Of a DNA stretch of 64,000 nucleotides, positions 12,279 through 23,496 are shown piece by piece (the first letter of the stretch is position 1; each line of letters opens with the position of its first letter). The notes beneath the pieces are model-generated. The model ran no database searches and had not been told where the DNA came from. It saw nothing but the letters and a program-made list of their open reading frames with translations. The translations under genes and the position numbers were made by a program. This DNA comes from Ipomoea triloba (taxonomy: Eukaryota > Streptophyta > Magnoliopsida > Solanales > Convolvulaceae). The stretch spans positions 14,818,412-14,882,411 of the forward strand of contig NC_044919.1 in assembly GCF_003576645.1 (NCBI RefSeq), written 5' to 3'.

Positions 12279-13068
12279 AGACCAGCAGTATAACACCAAT
12301 ACAAGCAGCAGTTCTGCCTCTAAGGTAAAAGTAAATCACTTCTCTCCTCCTAATCCAATACTACAATTCAACATCCTATTTAAATATCCAGGTCTCAAGA
12401 GAAAAAGGAACGTATCCAAGTAACAACAGAAGCTATCAAACCCACAATAAAAATGGTAGGTTTCTAAGTTAATACCCTATGGAGTATATTTTTTGGATTT
12501 AAAGAAGTCAAGATTTTCCCCAGAAATCAACAAAAATGAAAAATGGGGAAAACAATTAGATTTACACTAATCTGATTGTATCTATACACAATTTGTAGAA
12601 TCAACACAATTGATCCAGGAATCATTAAGTACTGATCCCCATTCCCCAGATTGATCCATCACTACCAGCAACTCCAAAAGTTGTATTAAAGCAGAGCCAG
12701 ATTAGGTTTCCCCCAATCAAACAGTAAAAACCCACCAAAACCCACACAAGAAAGCGCCAAGCGAAGACAACACAGATCACGAAAAATCGATAAGAGGTTA
12801 TAGGCCACGCTTAATCACTGTACTTCTCTACCTTTGTAAAGAAAGAACTTCCTAATGAAGAGAGAGAAAGAGGGCGAATTACAGAACGAAGAGAATGAGA
12901 ATGTAAAGGAGGAAAAGTAAGAGTACGGAGAAGGCCCTGGTTCGCATCTCCGTCAGCTCAGCCATCAACAGCCGCCCTCTGCTCAGCTGCGCTGCCTCTT
13001 CAACAACAAACAACGCTTCTTCTCTCTCTCTCTCTCCCCCTCCCGGCAACCTTTTTTTCTTCTAATTT
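12279..13068 (-). other. FAB1C 5' UTR with a 5' UTR intron
   Basis: Upstream of the start at 12278 the - strand has a good acceptor (TTTACCTTAG|AGGCAG, intron end at 12320) and a matching donor (TTTACAAAG|GTAGAG, exon end at 12832). This predicts a leader exon of about 13068-12832, an intron 12831-12320 and a 41-base leader tail. The leader is rich in GA on the - strand (CT run 13019-13037 on +). No in-frame ATG lies between the acceptor and 12278. The splice is inferred from sequence only. Confidence 0.6.
12879..12965 (-). CDS. 28-codon hydrophobic upstream ORF in the FAB1C leader
   Basis: In the predicted first leader exon an ATG at 12965 opens a frame of 28 codons ending in TAA (12881-12879). 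The peptide starts MAELTEMRT and continues RAFSVLLLFLLYILILFVL, a positively charged start plus one uninterrupted hydrophobic segment that ends at the C-terminus. It looks like a single membrane anchor. I do not recognise a family. It could be a translation-controlling uORF, a microprotein, or chance in a pyrimidine-rich leader (CTC, CTT and TTC codons give Leu and Phe). Confidence 0.4.
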   Translation of the reverse strand: MAELTEMRTRAFSVLLLFLLYILILFVL

Positions 13069-13088
13069 TCTACCGTATCACTCAACAA

Positions 13089-13101
13089 AACTATATATAC
13101 A
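13089..13101 (-). promoter_or_regulatory. TATA box of FAB1C
   Basis: The - strand reads GGTGTATATATAGTTTTG. A start about 25-30 bases further on (near 13065) would begin just before the GA-rich leader. Position relative to the leader exon supports it; not proven. Confidence 0.55.
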
Positions 13102-13744
13102 CCTCTGCGTACATGCAGTCTTATCTAGCAGCACTTCTGGTGTGTACACATATTATATACGAGTATACGACTATTTTTAGGATGGACCACTAGGATTCGA
13201 ACTCGTGACTCTCTCAATCAGTTTTAACTAAACTCGTGACATTATTTTGATATTATTTTGTGACAATTTATATTTTATAACGTCGTTCAAGATTCATGTA
13301 GCATTATGAATTCTGGATCAATGTCGTTTTGATATTTAAGATTTAATGGATTCTACAATCTCTGGATTTCATACCTTTAAAGTACAGAATTTCATAACAC
13401 ACCGACACAAAAATTCGCAATACAAGAGACATACACATGTTATATATTTTACTTATTTTCAAATTTTGATTCAGGTAGAGAATTTATGTTTTATAGACAC
13501 ATAATTTCACAATAAAAGACATAAATTTATAACATAAGACATACAATGTGTGTTGCACAACTGCTAATTTGTTCCAAATACAAAATTCATACTTTAAACA
13601 TATAGAATTTCATAGCACAATATATAAAAACTCACAACACAAGACGCATACATATTCTTTCAAAAAAAATAAAAATAAAAATAAAACCTATAACCTGAAT
13701 TAAACAACAAACAATCGCCGTCAAAATTAAAATTCTAAACCACG

Positions 13745-13799
<55 letters not shown>

Positions 13800-14545
13800 G
13801 ATTAATTCTCTTTCTCTCTCTAACTTTATTATCTTTTTCTCTTTCTTTCACTATCCACTTTATCTTTTCTCGTATGTTTAGTCTTGTATCTATTCGGCTA
13901 TTGGTCAGCATGGTATTTAATTACTCATAATTTATTCTTGAAAATGATACTACTGCCATTTCTTTTTATTTTAATCCGATAATTAAGTATTTGTTAAATC
14001 TTGACTCGTGCCTTTGCTTAATACCAAGGGTTGCGGCTGCTGATTCCGCTTGCATTTTACACCATGATAATAAATATTGATGTGTATTTCAAATGTTTTC
14101 GACAAAAAATATCTCACTTAACGTAATACGTTCCGATTGATTGATGAATTAGTACACTTTCTAATTTAATCATTAATTCATAAAAAGTATTATTTTACAT
14201 AATATCTAAAAATATAATAAGTCTCAATTCAGATTATATTCTTGATTTATGTCTTTTTTTCTATTAAATTTTTTAATACATTATGTTATAAAAGTTATAC
14301 TATACAATTCTTTGGATAAAAATATCTCTATCGTTGTAACTTATGTTATTTTTTTTCTTATTATTATTACTATGCACATACATATACAATATTTTTTTAT
14401 ATTCTTATATGGTATTAATTTATGTAAACATTATATATTAAAGTACTATAAGAAACAATTTTGGCTTTAATTAAATGTTACCGTAATTATATTTAGTAAA
14501 TTATCATATCTATAATTTTTATTTTAATAATATTAATATTAATCA
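13102..14545. other. Intergenic AT-rich DNA
   Basis: No gene is seen. 13174-13213 carries on the - strand a box B-like GAGTTCGAATCC, perhaps a scrap of a SINE. An (AT)n run of about 50 bases occupies 13747-13797, followed by a CT-rich patch to about 13870. Confidence 0.6.
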
Positions 14546-14708
14546 GCCAAAGATCTTGTGATCTAGTGACACTCAATTACACCTCCACATGTAAGGGAGT
14601 GGGTTCGAGACTTAGTGGAGCCAATATTGGCTCTTTGTGCTTCATTTGATTGAGAAAGTAGCTATGAACAGATACTATATTGTAATGGAGTCAATAGTAC
14701 TCAAAAAA
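14546..14708 (+). mobile_element. SINE, 'GCCAAAGATCTTGTG' family, copy 1
   Basis: It starts GCCAAAGATCTTGTGATCT, has an A box around TCTAGTGACACTC, a B box GGTTCGAGACT, and ends GTCAATAGTACTCAAAAAA. The same sequence recurs at 33502 and, inverted, at 51425. No clear target duplication was seen for this copy. Confidence 0.8.
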
Positions 14709-14771
14709 TCATACCATCATTATTACTCAATTTATCAACTATTTTTTTAATATAATATGAGATCTACAACT

Positions 14772-14822
<51 letters not shown>

Positions 14823-15239
14823 TCACACACACAATTATTTTTTAAAAAATATTTTAATATAACTAAAATTTTAACACTAAATATTAATATTAGACATATA
14901 TTTTTACATATCCAACACAATAAATATGTAAACTTTTTATATAGTATGTAATATTAAATATTCAACGAATCACGCAATACTAAATGAATTATAATAATGA
15001 GTGCATTGAAGTGAGGAGGCTACCATTGGGTAAGAACTGAACAACGATCTCCAACTATTTAATAATAATTAATGCTTGTTAGCAGCCGTGTACTCTTGTA
15101 GATTTTGAAGAGTTTTTAGGTAGTATTTGGTTTACGAAATGCCTTAGTTTATCAGGTTCTCTTAAAATATTATTTGAAGACTCTCCAAAATTATCACACA
15201 TACTGAAAAATATAATACTAATAATTACAAATAAAATAT
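14709..15239. other. AT-rich intergenic DNA with (AT)n run
   Basis: An (AT)n run lies at about 14779-14822. No coding or structural signal otherwise. Confidence 0.6.
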
Positions 15240-15495
15240 TACAGTAAAATGTAATATTTTTAATAAAAAATTGTTATATTTTTTTATGAAAAATGTAATA
15301 TTCTTAATTCAAAATATGAGAGTATTACATTTTTCCAAAGTATTGCACATTCTCTTACAAGTAAGAGACACTTTATTCCTGATTAGTATTTTACATGTTT
15401 CAGTATAAGTATTACAATTTTTAAAATAAGTATACAATTTTATCTTGACATGATCTGTATCACGGACAAGGATAAATGAAACGGTCTCAGACAAA
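15240..15495. repeat. Fold-back MITE remnant, relative of 32080-32446
   Basis: It carries the same motifs in the same order as the copy near 32.3 kb: TATTACATTTTTC, AAGTAA..ACTTTATTCC, ATTAGTATT, then a terminal CATGAT..GTATCACG..AAACGGTCTCAGAC. The left arm is poorly preserved. Confidence 0.55.
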
Positions 15496-15998
15496 TTTTT
15501 ATCATAGAGTTTTGTATATATTATTATGCTTAATTTGTGTTATTTTATTTCTAAAAGTTGACAATTCCTCTAATAGGGGGAATAGCTATCTAGATGGAGG
15601 GTCTGGTATTAAGCTATTAATTTTTAGAAATAGTTTAGTTTTTGTAATATCTAATTTATTCATATATATTTTTGTTATGTATTGTAGTATAATAATAATA
15701 ATAATAATCTGTAATAGTATATTGTGTGTGTATAAGGTAATTTTGTCTTTTGAATAGTTATTACATTTCTATTTCTATTTCAACCAAACATTGGAATGCA
15801 ACTTTTGAAGTTTATTTCTTCTACGATTTGAACAATGAAATAGAATTCGTATTCTATTCCTAGTCTATTTCATTTCCTATGAAATAAGATTCTATTCTCC
15901 TCAAAATTCATTCAGTGAACCAAATGTGTTAATATACTAGTAATATCTCATTATTGAGAATTACCATATAACTTAAATTGAATGAGATTATATAATAT
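15496..15998. other. AT-rich intergenic DNA
   Basis: No gene. 15900-15935 (ATTCAGTGAACCAAATGTG) faces GTATTTGGTTTACGAAATG at 15123-15141 in inverted fashion, so a diverged MITE may span the region; not certain. Confidence 0.4.
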
Positions 15999-16321
15999 TG
16001 TTGGGAACAAGTGTAATTTAGATTTTGATGATACTAAACAACTTAGGAAATTTAGGTCTCCAATACTTTTATTTTCCTAGTTTTAGAAATTTTTCAATGT
16101 AAATTCGAAATGTCAACTTTAGAAACGAACTTTACTCACCAAAAAGTAAAGTATCATAAAGTAAACTCAATCCGAAAAGTAAACCTTAGGATAGTTAAGT
16201 GTTGAAAGGTTGTGAATAGTAATCTTCAAAAGGTCATAGTCCAGAAGGTTGAAGATCTGGAGTTCAATATTTGTGATTAATATAAAATAGTTAGTTCATC
16301 ACAACCTTCACCACTATTTAC

Positions 16322-16740
16322 ACAAGGACATTTATGTTGCTCAGCCTAAAGGATTTGAGGATCCAAAGTTCCCAAATCATGTGTACAAGTTGAGGAAAAC
16401 ACCGTATAGCTTAAAGCAAGCACCACTATCATGGTATGAACGTCTGACATAGTATCTGCTTTAACAAGGCTACAAATGCGGAAGTGTTGATAAGACATTG
16501 TTTGTTAAGACAACTGGGAAGCACATTATAGTTGCTCAAATATATGTGGACAACATAGTGTTTGGTTCAACATTTCAGAAGTACACTGAAGAACTAGTCG
16601 AAGTCATGAAAAAGGAGTTTGAAATGTCAATGGTAGATAAATTGACATACTTTCTAGGGCTACGGGTCAAGCAAAGTGTTAGAAAGGTACTTTATCTCAC
16701 AAGAGAATTATGTAAAGAATCTAGTTAAGAAATTCGAGTT
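16322..16740 (+). pseudogene. Copia reverse transcriptase remnant
   Basis: Translation gives AQPKGFEDPKFPNHVYKLRK, TPYSLKQAPLSWYERL, stops near 16449 and 16460, then IIVAQIYVDNIVFGST (the YVDD active site reads YVDN) and LTYFLGLRVKQ. These are the palm and C-terminal motifs of copia reverse transcriptase. Stops and the changed second catalytic aspartate make it inactive. Confidence 0.85.
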
Positions 16741-16817
16741 AGAATCTTGTAAGTCACCCAGAACTCTCATTTCTACATCTAAGAAACTATTAATCTAAGA
16801 ATGATGCAGGTCAACTA

Positions 16818-17575
16818 ATGGATCCAACAGTTTATAGAAGTCTAATAGAAAGTCTGTTGTATCTTACTGCTAGTCGACTAGACATTAGGTATAGTGTTGG
16901 GATGTGTGCAAGGTATCAATCTGCCCCTAAGGAATCTCAGTTAATTGCTGCTAAAAGGACTTTGAAATATGTTAAAGGGATAGAACAATATGGCATATGG
17001 TATTCTAAGGAGAGAGAGTTGTGTTTAGCCAGTTACTACGACGTTGACTGGGCAGGCAACTTAAATGATAGAAAGAGTACATTAGGAGGACATTTCTTTA
17101 TTGGCAAGAATATGATATCTTGGTTAAGTAAGAAGAAAAACTTTATCTCATTAAGTACAGTTGAGGCTGGGTACATAGACTGGTAGATGTTGCACACAAC
17201 TTCTATGAATGAAGCAAATGTTATAGGATTATGGGATTGAACAAGGATCAATGACATTGTATTGTAACAATATTAGAGCTACAAATATTTCCAAGAATCC
17301 GGTTCAACATTCAATGACGAAAACAGAGATATTTGGCATCATTTTATAAGAGAATTGGTAGAAGACAAGGAAATTAGGTTAAAATATGTTCAAATAGAAA
17401 AACAACTAGTTGGCGATTTTACAAAACCATTGGATGTAAATCGCTTTGAGACTCTCCTATCTGAGTTGGAATCGGAGTCTATCGCAGGGAGACTTAAGCC
17501 AGTGAGTGACAGAAGGTCAGGTATTCCGAGCACCAATAATCGAATTAAAGTTCTATTATATTTTTTTTTTTGCTA
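16818..17575 (+). pseudogene. Copia RNase H and pol C-terminus remnant
   Basis: MDPTVYRSLIESLLYLTASR opens the RT-RNase H connection. Then come VDWAGNLNDRKSTLGGHFF and ISLSTVEAGYI, the copia RNase H core, ending in a stop at about 17186. A shifted frame from about 17340 gives HHFIRELVEDKEIRLKYVQI and LVGDFTKPLDVNRFETL, the usual pol end, here extended by about 30 residues to 17575. There are at least two frameshifts. Confidence 0.85.
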
Positions 17576-18272
17576 ATCTAAAAATGTGCAGGAATCCTTC
17601 AAATTTTTGGACCTTCCATCTTTAGCTTACTTATTAGGAGTAATATGAATTCTTAAATCCCAATTATTTCTCTTAAACTCTTGGATTTCTCTCCTTATAC
17701 TTATCCTTAGTTGGAATAATCAGCCTTAATCGTTTCCTTATCTCTCTTGGACTCTGTACTAAGCATTAGTCACATCTAATGCATGCTCACGCATGTTAGT
17801 CCATAAATTCCAAAACTGAAAAAACTTCCTCTTTTTTTTTTTTTTTTTTCAATTGTCATTTCAATCTTCCACCTCAAATAATTTTGACCAAAACCATGCT
17901 TCTTCTCCTTCATAAAAATTAGGGCTTTTCTCTCTTCTTCTCTTATTTACATTTGTTTGCCATGGGAGACTCAAATAGACTTGCTATGATGAGACTTCTA
18001 AACAAAAATCACACCCAAAAAGAAGCGGAGAAACTTATGAAGATGTTTCTAAACCTAATAGCACGAAAAAAGTTAAAGATGGATCCAATATTGATAGAAG
18101 ATCAGAAGTCGTGGTGACACTAAAAATCTCACTCTATGAGTAAAGAAATACAAGCAAATGAAGAACATTACCTGAAGATATTCATGATTGAAAATTGAAA
18201 TTTTGATGTGCAATTGGGAATTTTTCGTTGCTTCTTCTCTTGTTCAAACTTGTAGATATTTCGTAGAGTTTG

Positions 18273-18640
18273 TGTTTTAAAGAGAGAGAAAACAAGCTTC
18301 TAGTGCACACTATTTTTGCTTAAAGTGAAGGACCCTTAAATTTTTATTTTCTTCTATATTTTTTGTTATGCTTTCTATTTATTTACATTGGTACATTCAT
18401 TTTAACAAGCGTGTACTATGCCTTTTGACCAGTGTGAACAATATCTATTACATTCACACAAGAGCTATCACTGCCACCTAACACGATAAAAGAAATAATG
18501 TTTCAAAGAGAGAGAAAACAAGTTTTTGGTGCACACTTTTTTTCGCTTGTGGTGAGCAATCCTTGAATTTTTATTTTCTCCTATATTTATGTTCTACTTT
18601 CTACTTCTTTGCATTGGAACACGTCTTTTGACTTCTTTAT
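18273..18640 (+). repeat. Two-copy diverged direct repeat in the copia element
   Basis: 18273-18415 and about 18502-18640 share TTTAAAGAGAGAGAAAACAAG, GTGCACACT..TTTTTGCTT, TTTTTATTTTCT and CATTGG-ACA. Spacing is about 229 bases. It lies in the non-coding zone before the right LTR end. Confidence 0.7.
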
Positions 18641-18822
18641 TTTTGTTATGTGGAAGGCAGAGAGTGTGAGGTGGAGGATAGAGACAAGAAGATATAATGA
18701 AGAGTTTAGCGCACGCAATGGGCACGTGCATTGCACGCGTCCTCTAGACGAATTGTATACTTTTTCTGTTTTTTTTTTCCTGCTATTTTCTCTAATTTTT
18801 TCTTTGCTATCTTTTCTTTCCC

Positions 18823-19034
18823 TTGTTTGAGTGCTCAAACATTGAGTCATAGTACCTTTGATCATTGGAAACCTAGGCTACAACGCTCTTAGAAGTGAAC
18901 TTTTGGGAGGTAGCAACTAAGGATTTAAGGAAAGAGTGTTTCGCTAGACTCGTACTAACCCTTAACCTTTAATTTCATTTCTTGTGCTTGTTGTTTTCTG
19001 GAAATTATTATTTTCGTAGTAATATTTTCCAACA
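18823..19034 (+). repeat. 3' part of the copia LTR
   Basis: It is largely alignable with 58359-58568: TTTGAGTGCTCAAACATTGA, GACTACAAC/GGCTACAAC, GGAGGTAGCAA, AAGGAAAGAGTG and a final GTAATATTT-CC-AACA. This defines the LTR 3' end on the + strand. Confidence 0.8.
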
Positions 19035-19041
19035 CAGTGAA

Positions 19042-19285
19042 ATCTCAACAATAGCTCAAGAACACCATTGGCTTCTTAGCCACAATCAACCACTGGAAAA
19101 GTAGAGAACAAAACAATATCAAGGAGTGACAAGGACTCCCAGCCATCAATTCGATGCTCCAGAACTCCGCAAACACATCGGAGTTGACCAAATTTTCCAT
19201 TATAGTTGTTAGATGAGTTCCAACATTAAACATGCTGCAATTAGCAAAGTAAAAAGTCGTTGGCGCTGTTAAAGCAAACCATGGA
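19042..19285 (-). other. Open - strand frame next to the gap, possible gene fragment
   Basis: From the poly(G) edge leftwards the - strand is open for about 80 codons (SMFNVGTHLTTIMENLVNSD, then FAEFWSIELMAGSPCHSLIL) before a stop close to the copia LTR end at 19034. Composition is more balanced than the surroundings. I do not recognise it. Across the gap, at 19879, the - strand has an ATG followed by ADDETSKRQ and a stop. Whether these parts belong together is hidden by the gap. Confidence 0.25.
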
Positions 19286-19770
19286 GGGGGGGGGGGGGNN
19301 NNNNNNNNNNNNNNNNNNNNNNNNNNNNNNNNNNNNNNNNNNNNNNNNNNNNNNNNNNNNNNNNNNNNNNNNNNNNNNNNNNNNNNNNNNNNNNNNNNNN
19401 NNNNNNNNNNNNNNNNNNNNNNNNNNNNNNNNNNNNNNNNNNNNNNNNNNNNNNNNNNNNNNNNNNNNNNNNNNNNNNNNNNNNNNNNNNNNNNNNNNNN
19501 NNNNNNNNNNNNNNNNNNNNNNNNNNNNNNNNNNNNNNNNNNNNNNNNNNNNNNNNNNNNNNNNNNNNNNNNNNNNNNNNNNNNNNNNNNNNNNNNNNNN
19601 NNNNNNNNNNNNNNNNNNNNNNNNNNNNNNNNNNNNNNNNNNNNNNNNNNNNNNNNNNNNNNNNNNNNNNNNNNNNNNNNNNNNNNNNNNNNNNNNNNNN
19701 NNNNNNNNNNNNNNNNNNNNNNNNNNNNNNNNNNNNNNNNNNNNNNNNNNGGGGGGGGGGGGGGGGGGGG
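19286..19770. other. Assembly gap (452 N) flanked by poly(G)
   Basis: N runs from 19299 to 19750. It is bordered by 13 G on the left and 20 G on the right. Sequence content is unknown; long G runs on both sides suggest a sequencing or assembly failure. Confidence 0.98.
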
Positions 19771-19955
19771 AGACAACAAAGTCACAAGAAAATCCAAGGA
19801 AAATCCATGGAGTAATTCAAAAAATGTTGTCGGTTGTTGGATTCTTCATTGTCTTTTGCTAGTTTCGTCGTCCGCCATTGGCAGAGGCGCGGAGTGATAA
19901 ACAAACATAGTAGATTTTAGCAATGTAGGGAATTAGGGATTAGGGATTTGAAGTT

Positions 19956-21237
19956 TGATAAACTCTCAAGATACCCATTATTTGAGTATAAACTAGCGTA
20001 CTTTATAGCGTTTTCAGTATCCTTAAATGATAATTTTATGATGATTTGTGCTTTAAATCCGTTAACCGCACACAAAGCTACCTTTGGCATGATTTGAGAC
20101 AGTATAGAGGTCCCGGGAGCTATTAGGAACAAAGAACGAGCTTAAGAAGCAAACCGAGCAAGTCTAGAGCCCCGAAGGACCCGGAATGAAGCCCACACGC
20201 GTGTTGGTGCGCGTGGCAACATTCCAGTAGCCAACCACGCACACAACCATGCGTGTGGGAGGCGTGGATAGGACACTGTGCGAGAATATTTTCTAGGGCG
20301 AAATTTCGGAGACTATTTAAGGCCCCTTGATAGAATTTCAGGGAGACTTCCCTTTTTCCAATTTTAGGAGTTCCTTCTTCTTGAATCTTTCATCTTCTTA
20401 GTTTTTAGGATAGTTTTAGCTTAGCAATTGCACCTTGTAAGGAAGACAACAAGCTTGGATTGAAGAAACATTTCATTACTAGGTGATCTCTACTACATCT
20501 TAATCTATTTTATTTTCATTATCTTGTTCTTAGATTGAATTAGTTATTGTCTTTGAATTCTTGATTATGAGTGGCTAGTTTAATCTAGGGTTTGGATTGT
20601 GTGAAGATATGTTGCTAGTGTGATAATCTTATGTCTTATTTTGGATTTAATTGCTTGGATTGTTGGAATTTCTATTCTTGTCTATTGATTGTTGTTTTGA
20701 TGATATCTTGTTTAGATTTGGCCAATCTAGATGAGAGATTGAGCTCTTGACTCTTTCATGTCTGTGATTAGAGTTGGGATTGAAAGCTTTGTAACAATCA
20801 TAGATCCTATGGATTTCTTAAGAATAGTAGGAAAGTGTGTAGCTAAGGTGTTTGATAAAATGTCTCTTAGGACTTTGGTTGCTTAAAGGCACTCCTAAGT
20901 CCAAGAAGCCCTAGTACACAGAAGTGGAAGAGGACTAAGAAGACACACTCTTGAATAGCCAACATATTTGCTCCGTTTATCCATTGCATTAGACAAACTA
21001 GGATGCAACATAGATGAGCACTATCCAATCCCTTATTTTCTTACACACATTTACTTATACTTGTTTTACTATCATTAATCTCACACAACCTTATGAACTT
21101 CTTCACTCTTGAATCATCATTCACCACACTCAAATCCTAGCATGACTCAATCACTTAAACGCACAAACACTTGACACACCTCCACGTCCTTCCTTCGAGA
21201 CCGACACTCGGGGAGTCGTAGACTTTCCGTTTTATCA
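19956..21237 (+). mobile_element. Solo or truncated LTR, family A copy 1
   Basis: It starts TGATAAACTCTCAAGATACC and ends CTTTCCGTTTTATCA. It has a promoter-like GGAGACTATTTAAGGCCCC near 20310, preceded by a GC-rich block of ACGCGTG-type palindromes (20195-20270), and a CCTTCCTTCGAGACCGACAC motif close to the 3' end. A second copy lies at 23497. No matching 5-bp duplication is visible, and similarity between copies continues about 30 bases beyond the proposed end, so limits are provisional. Confidence 0.65.
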
Positions 21238-21307
21238 CATTCACACTTCTTTTGACAATCCTCACCCCTACGCAAAACTGCTTCTTCAAAGTTTGAAAGC
21301 ATTATGA

Positions 21308-21662
21308 ATGAGAAAATACCAATTTTGGTCCCACGAGTATTAGCAAAATAACAGTTTTAGTTCACATGCTTAATTACTACCAATTTTCATCTATGACTAT
21401 TATTGTTTTTGTTCTAAAATTGATCATGTTACTCACTCCTCCAGCTAAAACATGTTGGATTGTGTAATTTGTAAGGGTATTTTCGTTCATTCATGTATAA
21501 TATGCCAATTCCATTAATGTATGAATGGGTAAAAATACCCTTACAAATTACACATTTCGACATATTTTAGTTGCCAAAGGGGTGACCGACATGAATGAAA
21601 ATTGGTAATAATTAAACATATGGACTAGAACTGTCATTTCACTAATACTCATGAGACCAAAA
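21308..21662. mobile_element. Long fold-back MITE
   Basis: The arms pair over the whole length: ATACCAATTTTGGTCCCACG near 21318 against GAGACCAAAATTGGTATTTG near 21653; TGTAATTTGTAAGGGTATTTT against AAATACCCTTACAAATTACA around a centre near 21505. An (ATT)n run at 21686-21723 follows directly. Confidence 0.75.
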
Positions 21663-21683
21663 TTGGTATTTGCTCCTCTATAA

Positions 21684-21723
<40 letters not shown>

Positions 21724-21724
<1 letters not shown>

Positions 21725-22178
21725 CCGGCTCGCGAGCGACTCAACGAGCCACAAGCTAATAATATTTGAACTCGAGTTTGGCTTAATTATGTAACAAGCG
21801 GGTTCGAGTTCAAAGTTGAGCAAACTTGGACCAAGCTTTAATGTAAAGAAGTAGTTTTAGCTCATTTACACCCGTAGACATCACTAAGGGGTGAATGGGT
21901 GATATGGGCAACCCTCTCCTAAGTATCCAAAAAATTAATTATTCACATGCAACACGTTTGCAGGAAAGCCGGAGTCAATGATATAAACAAAATGAAAGAG
22001 CTCTAGGAAAGTACAACAAACCTTAAACATACCATGCAAATTCTTGACTCTTCATGCGTGACTCAGCGTGGGATCCATCGATTCATGATACATTTTTTTT
22101 TTACCTTATTATTTTAATTAAGGATAAGGATGTATTTAATTGGGTTTATCTACTCGATAATTTTACATTAACTAAGAA
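21724..22178. other. Intergenic DNA between MITE and LINE
   Basis: No gene. 21725-21840 holds GAGCGACTCAACGAGCCAC-type sequence often seen in hAT-like elements; ends not defined. Confidence 0.4.
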
Positions 22179-22188
22179 AATGTTAGAT

Positions 22189-22677
22189 GCTATTATTTGT
22201 TTTTTTTAGGAATGTGAAATACAAAAGTACTATATTAGATTTTTTTTTCACAGTTAAGATTGGGGTCACTAGTACTTTCAATGCGGAGCTCTGGGGTCTT
22301 CGTGAGGGATCGGATTTCTTATCGCTAGAGACAGGGGTTTGGAGAGAGTGGTTGTGGAGAATGACTCTGAAGCCATGATTAATGCTATCAAGGAGGAGAA
22401 TGAAACTTGTCGGGAAGCAGAAACCCTTATCAATGACTGCAAAGATATCATGAGGCGGTTCCGCTACTGTGTTATCACCCACGTATTTCAAGAAGGCAAC
22501 CAATGGGCGGATTTCGTTGCCAAACTTAGCAAAATAGCCAATGGGGCACTACAATTCCGAATCACCCCCTGAATGGCATGGTGAACGTATTAGAAAGGGA
22601 TGTAGGAATGTAGCTACGCGAAGAACTTACTAATTTTTGGACCTTCCAGTCCCTCCGGTGCACCCAATAAAAAAAAC
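22189..22677 (+). mobile_element. 5'-truncated LINE with RNase H-like domain
   Basis: 10-bp target duplications AATGTTAGAT lie at 22179-22188 and 22678-22687. The body has the RVT_3 RNase H-like C-terminus seen in plant LINEs: FNAELWGLREG from 22277, a frameshift near 22330, then VVVENDSEAMINAIKEE and HVFQEGNQWADFVAKLS, ending at a TGA (22570-22572). A short 3' tail ends in an A-rich run. The truncation and frameshift make it dead on arrival or soon after. Confidence 0.85.
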
Positions 22678-22699
22678 AATGTTAGATTTTTGAAAATCA

Positions 22700-22977
22700 C
22701 TTTGCAACTTATTTTGTGTCACATTAATATGAATCTCATTTTGCCTGATCGAGCTAGGTAATTAATATGAGTTTATAGAAATGTGAAATTGAAAATCTTA
22801 TAACTTGAAGTAAACGTACCATAAGAGCCACACTACACTTTTAATTTGTATTAAAATTAGTTTCTAATATTCATTTTTTGATATGTTATATATTATTGTA
22901 TTGGATGTTGTATTATTATTATTGTATAAACTTTTTATTAAATCACGATGGGTTGACTAATTTCTGAGCTTTTATAA

Positions 22978-23046
<69 letters not shown>

Positions 23047-23496
23047 CTAAAAACATAATAAATGTGAATGAAGGTTATACCCCTCATTTATGTCCGTTTT
23101 TTCCGTTAAGTTTTTTTGTACATTATGCTATAAAAGTTGTACTACATAATATTTTGGACAAATATACCCCTACCATTATAACTTCTGTTATCTTTTCCAC
23201 TATTGTTACTATGCACATGCATCCACCATATATTTTCTTATCTTCTTCAATAATAATAATAATAATATACATATTAAATATGTATTCAAAAAAAAATATA
23301 CATATTAAATATTAGAGTTATATGTTAGTTATTTTTAAAATATAAATATCCAATTTATAAAAATATTTTACATTATTATTATTATTATTATTATTTACTA
23401 TATTAAAATTTAAATAAATTTAAAATTTTAATATAAAATACTAATATTGGGCACCTATTTTTTGCGCATCGCGCATAAGAAAAACTAGTATATATA
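22700..23496. other. AT-rich DNA with long (AT)n
   Basis: (AT)n occupies 22980-23043. 23044-23470 is AT-rich and resembles 14200-14470 in several stretches (TTTTTCCGTTAAGTTTTTTTGTA, CATTATG-TATAAAAGTT, ATGCACATGCAT), so both are likely copies of one repeat. No gene. Confidence 0.55.

Larger units (their letters stand above)
15999..19034 (+). mobile_element. Internally deleted Sirevirus-like Ty1/copia element
   Basis: The left edge TGTTGGGAACAAGTGTAATT is an LTR start; the same start occurs inverted at 61659. The right edge AATATTTTCCAACA is an LTR end, closely matched at 58568. Between them lie reverse transcriptase and RNase H remnants but no gag, protease or integrase, so most of the interior is lost. 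The flanking 5-mers (AATAT and CAGTG) do not match; the two edges may come from different insertion events. Confidence 0.75.
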
